From Trema orientale (lineage: Eukaryota > Streptophyta > Magnoliopsida > Rosales > Cannabaceae): 64,000 nucleotides of DNA. Location: positions 966,945 to 1,030,944 of the forward strand of contig JXTC01000073.1 of NCBI GenBank assembly GCA_002914845.1, read 5' to 3'. A program made the translations under genes and the position numbers. The notes beneath the pieces were generated by a model. That model was not told the origin of the DNA. It saw only the letters and a list, made by a program, of their open reading frames with translations, and searched no databases. This document shows, in pieces, positions 21,536 through 33,650 of the stretch. Every line of letters starts with the position of its first letter. Positions within the stretch are counted from its first letter, which is position 1.

Positions 21536-24500
21536 TCATTTCATGATCTCTAGGTGAGGATCCATTACGGTCACTGTTGACGCTGCTTTAACTACCTTTC
21601 CAATTGGTGATCTAACTTCACGAGTCTTTCTCTCCCGGGAAAGTATTCCAGCAACCCTGCTTAGATTATTAAAGAAGTACGTACATAAAGAAATAAAAGT
21701 TCTTATATTGTAAAGCAAAGCATATACATAATACTACGATAAATATAGCTTCTCAATATCCAATAGTTTTTTTTTTTATATATACCTCTCAGATATTTAT
21801 GAAATATATATATATTTATATTTGACAAACATTTTAGCTAGAACGCTATACACATATTAATAAATACTACTGACACTCATAACTTACATAAAAAAATTTC
21901 ATCCAATAGAATGTAATATGATTTTCAAATTTTAATCTCAGAACTTCAAATTGTGTAGTCTGTCATTTTAAGATAAAATATAGTTGATTAATTAGTGCAA
22001 ATTTTTAATGTAAGTTAATTATGAGGGTCACAAACATTACCAATATTATATGTTTAATTTACCTTCTGAGGGCTTCTTCATTTGTTGCTCCATGAGAAGG
22101 AGAAAAAACTCCAGTGTCCAGGTTGACCATTGAAACCGGTTTCTTCAACAAATCCTCTCCAATTTTCACAAGTTTGTTCAAGTTTTCTTCAGTAGCAATA
22201 TCCACAGAAGATTCTTTATCGCTCAATGTATCATCCTGCAATAATTTTAAATATACTCCGTAGTGGTATAATTATTTTATTCGAAAAAGCGGATTTTATT
22301 TTATTTTCCCGAAATTAGAGATTGGCCTTTCATCTTTCCTTGCATGCATAACAACATAATACAATTTTTGGGTAAAATATTTTGGTTTTATTATAAGCGA
22401 ATAAAATTGTGAGATAATATTCTTAAACATGTAACCTTTTATTAAAATTGTGAGATAATTTTCTTAGATATATGTAACCTTTTATTTGACTTTCAAAAGT
22501 AAAAAAAGAAGGAAAAAAAAATGTCGTTACCATAGTGATAAAATATATGTATATATAATATATACCTGAATTCGAAGGTAATTTTTGTCGGAGTGGAGAG
22601 CTTGAAATACGGTAGAAAGAAAGAAATCGACCAAGTCACTACTAGCTTGAGTAAATATATCCACCAAAGGAGTGGAATGGTGACTGTTCAACCATCCCAA
22701 CACACCCCATTTTGCAGCTTCATCCGCGCTGTATGTCTCCTCGGATTTTGCTGAACCGGTTCCTAATGATATGACTAGAAACCGGCCGAAATCGGTCGGC
22801 TTGATCGGAAAGAAGTCAGGATTCCCTTGGTGGATTTCTTTCGCCACTTCATTTATAGCAACCAAAGCCTGAAAAATATGATGGATTAATTATCAACACA
22901 TATAAATCAGTACTAAAATTATTATTAAGAATTAATATTTCAGTTAATGTAATATGTATGTTATTTATAGTCACAAATTTAGTCTAATTGGTACCATGCG
23001 GCGTGCACAAAATATTTCAAAAATAAAAAATAATATGTATATATATTTTATTGTACTCTCTTCGTGATATACATATTTAAATATATTTTTAATTACCGGA
23101 TTATTAGCTGCAACACCACCATCAATGAGATGGAATTCTCTCACTTGACCATTTGAAGTTTTGGTTTCAAAATAATGAGCCGGAAGATAGGTTGGTGCTG
23201 CTGAAGTTCCGATACATATATCTGATAGTAAAGCATCTAGGCTGGAGTTCCTTCTTACCTAATTAACGATGAAAATAAAGAGATCAACAAAGAATATATT
23301 AACTAACTAACTTGGACAAAATTAAATAAAGATCGCTATGGCCATAAATTTATTATTTCCTTTTTCTCAGAACAAATTTAAGAAAACTAGAAAGGAAAAT
23401 GTACATATATGTTAAGTTTAAAAAAGTAACGATTAATATGTATACCTCATAGGTGGAGAAGATAGTAGGTTGGAGGCGCTTGATGTCAAAAGTTGGAATT
23501 ATAACATTAGTCAGTGTTTGGTGCAACCTCAAGTCTCCTAATTTTTCTTTGAGTAGCTTATGCAAATATTTGCCGTCGTATTTTGGTCCCCTCAGAGCTT
23601 TAATTATCTCACTTGTGCCACCAAGTGAAAAGCTATAGATATAATATCGTTTAAATAAGCAAAATATTTACATATGTACAAATATATAGCCCTTAATAAT
23701 ACTTTTGATTATGCTAATTAAACAAGGTTAGGTAAGAAAACGTGAGACGGTAGCTACTATATCTATATATATACTTCGGTGTATATATATATATATAATG
23801 AAATGATTGTGAATACATATATTTATTATTTTCTAAAACTTCATATATCATATAACCTATTGTCTTGAGGAAAGATTTTAGGACAGTGTTGAAGATAGAA
23901 GTCGTTGATATCCTTAGCAGCAAATATTGGCCTATTGTTTTCGTCTGGGGCCGCGAGCATGGCGGTAACAAGTCCTCCTGTGCTAGTTCCTGCAATCACA
24001 TCAAAATAGTCCGCAATTCTTGCATCTTCACCGTCCAATTTCTGTAAAAATAATAATAATAATAATAATGATTAAATCAATTAAGACATAGTTCTCTTTT
24101 TATTTTTCTTTTTCTTTTCTTTTTTCTTAATTTGCTATTTTTTCTGAGAGGCTTAATTTGCAATTGAAATTAAAGCATTAACAAATAATTATAATTAGAG
24201 CCAAGATTTCAATATGTACATATATACGGATGCTTAATGCAATGCAAATATTTTTTTTCCCCTATTGATAGAAAATTAATATTAGCTGTTATGTTTCAAT
24301 ATGATGGTTATAAAAGTAAATTTTATAATTTAATCTTCATTAAAATTTGTTCTATATATTTAACGTGTAATAATCAAATCTAAATTTAATGTTATTCATA
24401 TTTCTCTATGGATAGGGGAAAAAAAATCATATCGATCATACTCACTTCCATAAGTTAATATATACATATACATATAATTATATCTGTTCAGGTATACCTG

Positions 24501-24629
24501 AAGCTCAGACTCTAAAAAGGCAAGCATGGTTCCTGGAATAATGCCTCTAATTCCACCACCATCTATGCTAAGAACCGTGATGACATTTCCGTAAGTAGGA
24601 GACTGTAGGAACGACCTGACTCTCTCCAT
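21536..24629 (-). CDS. PLP2: Patatin-like phospholipase (PLP2-like), gene 2
   Basis: Seven exons on the minus strand: 24629-24498, 24041-23857, 23632-23446, 23258-23097, 22868-22566, 22235-22063 and 21656-21536, in the same phases as gene 1. The protein is 420 aa. DGGGIRG (23-29), nucleophile GTSTGG (Ser64) and catalytic DGG (Asp214) are all present, with LGTGSAK in exon 5. It is the closest sister of gene 1; most changes are in introns and the C-terminus, which here carries about 13 extra residues ending DPHLEIMK. It lies tail to tail with gene 1 (2.7 kb between stops), so the pair arose by an inverted duplication or a later inversion. No signal peptide, presumably a cytosolic lipid acyl hydrolase. 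Looks intact. Confidence 0.93.
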
Positions 24630-24767
24630 ATGATTGAGTAATTGTAATGAAAATTAGAAAACTGGGTGGGGAAAAGTATATATGTAGCTAATCAAACGAT
24701 AATATTAGAGACTGACAGACGAGAGGCGGCTGAGAATAGATGGATTAACTAATGAACCAATGAAGTG

Positions 24768-24775
24768 ATATATAT
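24768..24775 (-). promoter_or_regulatory. TATA-like box of patatin gene 2
   Basis: An ATATATAT core lies about 140 bp upstream of the start codon, between GC-containing sequences, so it stands out from background. Confidence 0.35.
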
Positions 24776-26099
24776 CTGGAAACTCCACTACATGATAATC
24801 TTAATAGACAAATTTGTTAGGTCCACCCAAATACGCATTTGACTTTTATGATACGGCAATTACTTAATTAAAGTTAAAATATGTAACGGATATACTAAGT
24901 CCAAACAAGTTTTTATGGAAAATTAGAGTGATTGTCCTCTTTTAACACTTTATTTTAATAATGTCCATTTTCCTTTTTGCATAGCTAAATAGCCAAATAT
25001 ATGCACTCTTACACTTGGTATATCTATTTGTATAACAGCTTCTTTAGTTTGCGTAAATTAGTGCCCTATATATACATATTTACACCAGCCAAGACAAATA
25101 AAGCTTACATTTTTTGTTAAACTATCACCCTCACAATAGTCTTTAATTATATTCTCCGGAAGAAGGGTAACATTAATTGGCACTTCCATTTATGGTTAAG
25201 ATTCAGATCATAATCAGTAGTAAGGATGGCACACACGAAATGGTTAGAAAGTGACTTTTCTTGTGTAGTACAATTACATACTAGCCGAAGGCCCCAAGTA
25301 GCGTTGGTAAGCTAAATGGTGTGGTCAGTATCTTCACTTTGTCTCTTTCGTGAATTTTCAAGTTTCACATACGTACCGAGAGGGTAAAACCGTTGCTACT
25401 ACTTTATCATCTTATGCCATCACGTGCTCAACTTCTACTTGGTAGATTCTCCGATCCAAATATTTGTAAAACATTGGTTTTCAAAGGTGCTAATTAATTA
25501 TCGTTCTGCTTAAGTCTTCTCTAGCTAGGAAACACTTTTGTTTCGTTTATCTTGTTGACCTAGTAGGTAGAGGTGGTCAAATCCCTTGAAGGTAATTCCA
25601 AGATAGGGTACGCCTCAAATGTTATATTATTTATTAAGAGGATGCCTGCTATGTCACTGAGTTAGGAATTATATCAAGGAGGGAGCCCAAACATGTTTGA
25701 AAGGTTAATGTTTTCGAAGGCAATTAAGGGTACAAAGACTAAATGAGTTTCAAGTGAAAAACATTCATAAGCATGCATGGATTTCCATTTACTGAGCTAT
25801 TGCTCATTTAGTTCTTGTGATGCAGATGATTAGGATGTCAGATGAGGTTGGCTGAGCTATTCCACTCCAATGCGGTTCATATGCCAGTTTGGAAGAAGAA
25901 AGACATCCCAAGAACTTATATGTGTTTCTGATACGTATATGTATATAGTTGACCCTGTGGGAGTTTTCAAAAGAAGTAAAATGATGTTTTGTATTGTACA
26001 GGTTGTAAATATTTCTGTAATGTAAAAAGGGGATGTATCACGAAAGTGTTTTCAGAACTAAATAGAAAGTTTAAATTTTCTCTACTTTCCGCTTTTACG
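24776..26099. other. Intergenic, no gene seen
   Basis: More balanced base composition than elsewhere, but no convincing frame. The part 25870-26100 may be the 3' trailer of the LINE relic that follows, since it is read after that element on the minus strand. Confidence 0.4.
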
Positions 26100-26631
26100 A
26101 GGTTAACGAGTGCCTTACAGAAGGAGTGTGGTGCCACCAGGTTGGAGCCTGAATACTTGTCGCCCTAGAAGCCAAGATGTCAGCAACTGAATTACCTTCT
26201 CGGAAGATATGAGAAACATGAAAGTTCATCTTGGAAATCCTGTCAATGCAGCGTAACCAAGATGGTTTCCAGCGCCAAGGAACATAAGGGGAGCGCGCCT
26301 TTAAAAGTGTAACCAGGTATGAGGAATCACTCTCAAGCCAAAGATTTTTCCAACCAAAGTCCCAAGCATATTAAATAGCATGAATTGTACCTGCTAATTC
26401 TGCTTCAAAAGCATAGCACTTACCCAGAGATATAGCAAAGGCTCCTTTAAAAAAGCCTCGAGAGGTTCGAAAGATACCTCCACAACCTACCAGGCCTGGA
26501 CTACCAAAGGAAGACCCATCAGTATTAGCCTTCAATCAACCAACCGGGGGGACACGCCACTGAACTTCCAAGACTCTCGGAGCCTTTGGAGGCCGTATCT
26601 GAACATGAAGACATTTCAAAATCTGTAACTC
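26100..26631 (-). pseudogene. LINE reverse-transcriptase-linked RNase H domain, relic
   Basis: The minus strand reads LKANTDGSSFGSPGLVGCGG, then FEAELAG, LWLESDSSYLV and REGNSVADILASRA. These are the four acidic blocks (D, E, D, D) of the RNase H domain that ends the ORF2 of plant L1-type LINEs. Two in-frame stops interrupt it: TGA just before LKANTDG and TAA after AGTIHAI. The upstream linker (VQWRVPPVG) is present, and the element then runs into the 792-N gap, which may hide the reverse transcriptase. Confidence 0.8.
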
Positions 26632-27423
26632 NNNNNNNNNNNNNNNNNNNNNNNNNNNNNNNNNNNNNNNNNNNNNNNNNNNNNNNNNNNNNNNNNNNNN
26701 NNNNNNNNNNNNNNNNNNNNNNNNNNNNNNNNNNNNNNNNNNNNNNNNNNNNNNNNNNNNNNNNNNNNNNNNNNNNNNNNNNNNNNNNNNNNNNNNNNNN
26801 NNNNNNNNNNNNNNNNNNNNNNNNNNNNNNNNNNNNNNNNNNNNNNNNNNNNNNNNNNNNNNNNNNNNNNNNNNNNNNNNNNNNNNNNNNNNNNNNNNNN
26901 NNNNNNNNNNNNNNNNNNNNNNNNNNNNNNNNNNNNNNNNNNNNNNNNNNNNNNNNNNNNNNNNNNNNNNNNNNNNNNNNNNNNNNNNNNNNNNNNNNNN
27001 NNNNNNNNNNNNNNNNNNNNNNNNNNNNNNNNNNNNNNNNNNNNNNNNNNNNNNNNNNNNNNNNNNNNNNNNNNNNNNNNNNNNNNNNNNNNNNNNNNNN
27101 NNNNNNNNNNNNNNNNNNNNNNNNNNNNNNNNNNNNNNNNNNNNNNNNNNNNNNNNNNNNNNNNNNNNNNNNNNNNNNNNNNNNNNNNNNNNNNNNNNNN
27201 NNNNNNNNNNNNNNNNNNNNNNNNNNNNNNNNNNNNNNNNNNNNNNNNNNNNNNNNNNNNNNNNNNNNNNNNNNNNNNNNNNNNNNNNNNNNNNNNNNNN
27301 NNNNNNNNNNNNNNNNNNNNNNNNNNNNNNNNNNNNNNNNNNNNNNNNNNNNNNNNNNNNNNNNNNNNNNNNNNNNNNNNNNNNNNNNNNNNNNNNNNNN
27401 NNNNNNNNNNNNNNNNNNNNNNN
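26632..27423. other. Assembly gap (792 N)
   Basis: Unsequenced; the long frames across it are artefacts of N translation. Confidence 0.98.
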
Positions 27424-27854
27424 AAATCGAGTATGATGTTCATGGCAGATTTGTTGTAAATGTTGGAGGCTTTGCATTAAGGTTCTCTTATAGGTTATGG
27501 ATGTTGACCTAAAATCTCTGGTGTTTGGAGTCGGATGCATTGACAATGGTCATCTACTGTTGGATGCATTTAGCTTCTTTTCCTAGTTTCTTGATATCAT
27601 TGTCAACCTTTTACGCTTGGTGGACAAGATAGTCTTAGGAACGAAGAATTAGCTTAGTTTTTGGAAAGAATCTTTCCTTACAGTCTGCTATTGTAAGTAT
27701 TCGTTTATTTTTATTTTTAATAATATTGTTTGGTCCTTTTTTCATATGATGATAGGGGATGAGTTAGGTTAGGTATGAATAAAGTTGAGATGTGTCATGT
27801 GCCTAATTCTCTTTGATGAAACTATTCATTCAAAAATACACACATATTTAGATA
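27424..27854. other. Intergenic after the gap, no gene identified
   Basis: 27430-27670 has codon-like composition (GGATGCATTGACAATGG and similar) but all frames are short. Could be part of a decayed element; not assigned. Confidence 0.35.
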
Positions 27855-28110
27855 GGCTACCAATTCAGTGGGTTTTTTTTTTTTTTTTCACATCTATCTA
27901 TATGTATTGTTTTGTCCAATTAAAATTGATCACGTATGTCTTTTCATAGTAAAAAGTGGCGTGAAAAAAGTTTTAAATAATGTGTATTTATTTTTATTAT
28001 TTTTTTCTTAACTACTCAAATTATAGTAGTCGTTATATTATGATCTAATGGTTAAAAACAAAAATACCTATCAATATGTAAAAAAAAAAATACCCACTGG
28101 ATTGGGAACC
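27855..28110. mobile_element. (TA)n-associated MITE, family M2, second copy
   Basis: GGCTACCAATTCAGTGGG and the complement of CCCACTGGATTGGGAACC form the ends, with T and A runs just inside. Followed by (AT)n. Same core word ATGATCTAATGGTT as the other copies. Confidence 0.8.
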
Positions 28111-28687
28111 ATATATATATATATGAGGCCAAAAATATATATTTGATTTCTTTTGCCTTCAGTACACACCTTGAATACTCAATATGTAATACAAAGTAAT
28201 CAAAACAGACTCTCACTATTTGTAGCTAGGTTTTGGCAAATATAGTACCCAGTGGAAATTTATTTCGTTTATATAGATGTTCAGGTAACATCATGCACAA
28301 GAAAAGTAGAGCTTACAATTTTGCGAATCTCAATTGCACTTGTAATTTATAAAGTAAGTCTACCGATGTAAGGGCAATAATACTTGAACACAAGAGTGGG
28401 TCTATGTGGTCTTTAGCCTCAAAGAAAACTCGGGTGCATAGAGTAAGGGTCTTCAAAGAAAGAGCCTTCAGAGTGCGCTCTCGAGCTTGATCATGGGTGA
28501 ATCATGATTGACTGTACAAATAGATTGCGTATGTCCTACATCACCTATATATATATATATTCATTCATATGTATATATATATACTCAAACAATCTACTTT
28601 GGAAAGAAAAATTGAATAAGTACGTTGAACCATATCACCCTTCTGTTTATTTATTCGTACACATAAAAAAAAAAAAAAACAATCAAA
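28111..28687. other. Intergenic, no gene seen
   Basis: Contains TA-rich microsatellites near 28110 and 28545-28585. The short frame at 28504-28854 runs into the foldback element and looks random. Confidence 0.4.
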
Positions 28688-29749
28688 GAGAAATTAGGTC
28701 AAATATGCATCATAATAGGCATATTTTGCTTCATATGCTCTCCTTAATAAAAGTTTATAAAATATGCATGTATCACCTGAAAGTCATCTTTACCCCCAAT
28801 AAACTATACGTCTCTCTTCTCTTTAACCAAATCGAAATCTCTTCTCCTCCATGACTCTATGTTTCTTTATATCTCGATTCTTCAAGTTAACCGTTATATG
28901 AAGAGTTGAAATTATAAGATCAGGAAAGAATAAAAAGAAAAATACGAGAAAAGATAACTGGAAAAATGAGAAAAAGAATTTGAGAAGAAAATCTCGTTCT
29001 GATCTCTCATATCGCAATCGAACTCATTATTTCCCTCTCTTCTCTCTTCATTCTTCTCCACTTAGTTCTGGGTATAGTTTAAAATAACATATTATCAAAT
29101 TTCGAGATGTTATGAGGTCATTTATGAGTTGAAAAATCATTTTGAAGTTAATTTTACGAGTTTTAATGAAAAATCGCGATAATTTTCGATGCTTTTCGAT
29201 GGTTTTTCGATGATATTTTAATGACAATTATATTCTCAGTAAAATTTCGATGAAAGTGGTATTTTTGATAATTTTCGATGCATTTTCGATGAAGTTTCGA
29301 TGAAATTTCGATGATATTTCAATAAAAGTGGTATTCTCAGTAATATTTCGATAAAGTGGCATTTTTGATAATTTTTAATGTAATTTCTATGTATTTTCGA
29401 TGATATTTGGATGAAAGTGGTATTTGTCATAATATTTTATCGAAAATATCACTTCATCGAAATTAAATGAGATTATGACATGTGGTACGGCTTTTAGAAA
29501 AATAATTCCAAAAATACGACTTGGCTTAGTACATTTATTTTTGTACGACCTTTTGGACAAAATGTCCTTTTTTTAAGTTATGTAGTACAAACACACATGC
29601 AGTGGCATTGTTGTAATAAAACCATATTTTAAAAAAAACTGTTTATATCAAAAGCTAGTACCTTAATAGCTGAAAACTCCTATTGGCAATGTTGGTTGCT
29701 TAGTTTACGTTCCACCTCTCCATCCAAGGACCAAATTACAGTCCATGCA

Positions 29750-30104
29750 CTTTGTTGTTTTTTCTTTCTCGAAAATCTTTTTTTCCTTAAAAAAATTCTC
29801 TTTTTAATTCTTTTTAATCCTACTTTTTTTAATCCTATTAGATTAGTTTTTTTCTCTAATTCTTTTTTTCTTTAAAAAAATTCTCTCTCTTTTATTACTC
29901 TATACACTTTATTAGTTTTTTTTTTCCTTTTCTTCTTAAAAGAAATTCTCTTCTTTTTAATCCTACTTTTTTTTTACTCCTATTAGATTGGTTTTTTTTT
30001 TCCCTAATTCTTTTTTTCCTTAAAAAAAAATAGTCTCTTTTTTATTAGTCTATACACTTCATTGTTATTTTTTTCTTATTTTTTTTTTCTTTAAAAAAAA
30101 TTCT
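29750..30104. repeat. Pyrimidine-rich repeat inside the foldback element
   Basis: Recurring TTTTTTCTTTAAAAAAATTCTC and TTTTTAATCCTACTTTTTT words, roughly every 90-120 bp; about three to four imperfect copies. Confidence 0.6.
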
Positions 30105-30920
30105 CTTACAGTTTGAGGAACAATAAACTACACCAAATTAACCACAATTAGAAACCAATCTGATTACTAGAGAAATCAATTATTTTGCTACATGAAAATC
30201 AGTTTGGTTTCCAATTCTGCTAAAAAGAAATCAAACTAGTTTCCAAGAAACCGTTGTGGTTTCCTGTGATTTACTTAGCTACAGGATATTCTGCTACATG
30301 AAAACTAGTTACCTTTGTGATTTCTTGTGATTTACTTAGTTACATGACATTCTACTACAAAGAAACTAAACTGGTTTTTTGAAAACCTTTATGGTTTCTT
30401 ATAATTTACTTACATACGGAGAGTTTTGCTAAAATAAAACCAAACTGGTTTTCTAGAAACCTTTATGATTTTCTATGATTTACTTACATACATGACATTC
30501 TGCTAAAAGAAAACCAAACTGGTTTCAGAAAACCTTTATGGTTTTCTGTAATTTACTTATGTACATGACATTCTGCTAAAAAGAAACCAAACTGGTTTTT
30601 GAGAAACTTTTGTGGTTTCCTGTGATTTATTTAGTTATAGGACATTCTGCAAAAAGGAAACCACAATGGTTTTCCAGAAATATTCGTAGTTTCATGGGAT
30701 TTACTTAGATATAGGACATTCGACTAAAGGAAACTAAACTAGTTTCCAGGAAACCTTTGTGCTTTCTTGTGATTTACTTACGTACAGGATATTCGGCTAA
30801 AGGAAACCAAGCTGGTTTTCAGGAAACCACAAATGATTTATTTACTTACAAAACATACTGCTAATAGGAAACCAAATAAAACCAAATTGGTTTCCAGGAA
30901 ACCTTTGTGGTTTCTTGTAA
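30105..30920. repeat. Satellite-like tandem repeat inside the foldback element
   Basis: About 11-12 imperfect copies of a 60-70 bp unit: GAAACCAAACTGGTTT, CCAGGAAACCTTTGTGG, TTTCTTGTGATTTACTTA, CATACAGGACATTCTGCTA. Each unit holds the near-palindrome AAACCNAACTGGTTT. It lies only between the arms. Confidence 0.85.
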
Positions 30921-31818
30921 AATAAAAAGATGACTTATTTACTAAAATACCACCGCGTTTTCTAACTTCCAAAGTATTTAGAAAAATGTCATAAAAAGAT
31001 CGTACGGATTTTTATTATTTTTGAAAGGTCGTAAATTTGGTAATATTTTTTGAAAAATAGGTATAAGTGTCCAAAACTCAAATTATATCGAAATTATATT
31101 TCATCGAAATTATATCGAAATTCTGTCAAATATTATGAAAAATACCACTTTCATCGAAAATACATCGAAATGGCATCGAAAATTATCAAAAATACCACTT
31201 TATCGAAATATTACTGAGAATACTACTTTCATCAAAATATTATTGAAATTGCATCGAAAATGCATTGAAATTGTATCGAAAATTTTCAAAAATACCATTT
31301 TCATCGATATTTTACTGAGAATATAATTTTCATCAAAATATCATTGAAAAACCATCGAAAATTATTACGATTTTTTTGTTAAAACTCGCAAAATTATCCT
31401 CAAAATGATTTTTCAACACATGAATGATCTCATAACATTTCAAAATTTGATAATATATTATTTTAAACTATAACCAGAAATAAGTGGAGAAGAATGAAGA
31501 GAGAAGAGAGGGAAATGATGAGTTTGATGGTGATATGAGAGATGAGAATGAGATTTTCTTCTCAAATTCTTTTTTCTCCTTTTTCCAGTTATCTTTTCTC
31601 GTGTTTTTCCTTTTATTCTTTTCTGATCTTATAATTTCAACTCTTTATGAGGAGAAGAGATTTCGACTTAGTTAAAGAGAAGAAAGACGTATTATTTATT
31701 GGGGTAAATATGATTTTTCAGGTGATACATGCATATTTTACAAACTTTTATTGAGGAGAGCATATGGAGCAAAATATACCTATTATGATGCATATTTGAC
31801 CTAATTTCTCCAATCAAA

Positions 31819-32089
31819 TGGTGGATGAAATTTGAGCATCTGACTAAATATAGTTCCAATTAAGTAATTGAAGGTTTTAATTTTGAGTTTCTTTATGAAC
31901 AAATGATAACTTCTAAATTATAAAAATTTGCCTGGGTTTGAAGATTTTAGCTTTTCTTGGAGTGCACAGTTTTAAAAACCATACAAATTAAGGTGAAGAT
32001 CATATCACCATGTCTCAATTAATGTCCAACTAATGCATATAATTTTAAATTTTAAATAATGTATCCTTGTTTCATTGGATTAGACATAA
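31819..32089. other. Spacer next to the patatin relic
   Basis: No gene recognised. It could include more eroded 3' parts of the relic, since the relic is read towards it on the minus strand. Confidence 0.3.
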
Positions 32090-32540
32090 ATAGGACGTCA
32101 AATTAGATATAATTAAGTATTTTGAGTTCGAGAAAATGCTTCAATTAATGGGATGTTGGAACCGTGCCGCTTACTTATCAACTAAGCCAACACCTACATA
32201 AGCAGCCTTGTGGGGCATTATATTTCTCCATATCTTCTGGGGAACCAGTTTCCTAACGATATAACAAGAAATCGAGCATAGTCCAGCGAATTACATATAC
32301 TGAAGAAAGCCTGTCTATCCCCAAAAAATTAATCTCCTTTGACACTCCGCTAATAGCAACTCGAGTATGAACCCAAAAATAAACTCATTAATAAAATAAA
32401 AATTGTCCAAATTAACGAGATCATTGGTCAAAATAATAGTATATTCTTATGTAACAGATTGTTTGCAGTACAAGGTCAAATTTTCCCATCACGTATGAAT
32501 CTTGATTTCAAAGTAATGAACTAGAAGATAACGTTTTTTG
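32090..32540 (-). pseudogene. Patatin-like phospholipase relic (exon 4-intron 4-exon 5)
   Basis: On the minus strand it matches exon 5 (about 32090-32366, e.g. GTTGCTATTAGCGGAGTGTC against GTTGCTATTGGTGAAGTGTC), the intervening intron (shared ATTAACGAGAT) and part of exon 4 (about 32455-32535, shared TTTCAAAGTAATGA) of the gene at 34934-38193. The frame is broken by many small changes and much of exon 4, including the DGG region, is missing. Because the intron is kept, it arose by DNA duplication, not retroposition. Same strand as the third gene and 2.4 kb downstream of its stop. Confidence 0.85.
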
Positions 32541-32877
32541 TATTGTAAAATCTTTATTTGAAAGTAATATAATTTGCCGCTAAAAGTGAAAAATTTATGG
32601 CAAAAATCAACATATTGTGACCAGAAATTTAGTAACAACTAAAACATTTTAGTCGTAAAAAGTGTAATTTGTTGCGGCTAAAATTTACTTTTAGTACTTC
32701 TTCTTTCATTACTAGATTGTAAGGATGAATGATATCTTATCAGTAAATGTTAATTTTGGGTCATAGTAAATTTTGAGTTGGGACTAAATAATACTTTTAG
32801 TCAAAGGAAATTTTGCGACTGAAAAATTGTCATTAAATGGTGATTATTTTAGTGGTTATCAGAATTTCTATCCCTCC
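32541..32877. repeat. GTGACTAAAA-type repeat, probable CACTA remnant
   Basis: Words such as GCGACTGAAAAATTGTCA and TTAAATGGTGATTATTTTAGTGG parallel 37790-37924, where they end in CTTGTAGTG. Ends here are eroded. Confidence 0.5.
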
Positions 32878-32880
32878 TTA

Positions 32881-33647
32881 GGCCATGTTTGGTTCAATAG
32901 AATGGGCCTTGGAATGGAAAGATCACTCCACTAAAACGCTCATTCTAGTGTTTGGTTTAAACTTTAGGCTGAGGAATATTAATTACTTTGCAATTTCAAT
33001 TCCAACACTTGCTTGAATTAGAATTGCACCAACCAATCTATTGAATAACATTTCCATTCCTTACTAAATTTTTCTTTATCCTTTTTGCCCTAAAATAACA
33101 TTTCTTCTTTACCCTCTAGTATTGGTCGATCTGCCCATGCCGCTCACCACTGTTGTTCATGTGCATATGCATGTATCAATAGTAATTAGGCATTTCTTCT
33201 ATTACTTTTTTGGTTTATTTAAAAATCAAATAAACTAATTTAACATATTATAGTTTTTTTTTTTCTATTTTGATTTTAATAATATAATTTAATTACATAA
33301 GATTAATAAATAATTAGAAATAAATTATAACTTTTTTACTAAGTAAAATGATATAATTTTTAATTAATTATATTTATAGGTTTTTTTTAGGTAATTATAT
33401 TCATAGCTTTTGAATCAATTTTAAATCTCAATAGTTGAACAATATACGTAATTTTAGAAATATGGGTATTTTAGTCAATATAGCAATGATTCCATTTCAT
33501 TCCTACGTGCAACCAAACAAAATAATTCTTATTCCAATACTAATTCCTAATTTCAACTAAACAATTGGAATATCATTCTCATTCCAATTCCATTCTATTA
33601 CGATTCTGATTACCATTATAATTTCATTCCGCAAACCAAACATCACC
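32881..33647. mobile_element. Tourist-like (PIF/Harbinger) MITE, 767 bp
   Basis: Ends GGCCATGTTTGGTTC and the complement of GCAAACCAAACATCACC, flanked by TTA on both sides (32878-32880, 33648-33650), the normal 3-bp TSD of PIF/Harbinger. Subterminal AGAATGG/CCATTCT words are inverted. No coding capacity. Confidence 0.85.
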
Positions 33648-33650
33648 TTA

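Larger units (their letters stand above)
28688..31810. mobile_element. Long-TIR foldback element (3.1 kb), Mutator-like
   Basis: The arms (about 28688-29590 and 30940-31810) are reverse complements over some 0.8-0.9 kb with moderate divergence, from GAGAAATTAGGTCAAATATG on the left to its complement CATATTTGACCTAATTTCTC on the right. The flanks CAATCAAA at 28680-28687 and 31811-31818 are identical (8 bp, or 9 with one mismatch), fitting a Mutator-type insertion. Each arm holds its own sub-repeats (TTTCGATGAAAGTGGTATT). The 1.3-kb centre holds pyrimidine-rich DNA and a satellite. No transposase, so non-autonomous. Confidence 0.85.

Noticed and set aside
26536-27546. Long open frames (275-336 codons) across 26.5-27.5 kb on both strands
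   Set aside because: They consist almost wholly of N-gap translation; only the ends are real sequence.
28688-31810. CRISPR-like or bacterial repeat array reading of the 30.1-30.9 kb repeats
   Set aside because: Units are contiguous and diverged without unique spacers, in a plant foldback transposon.
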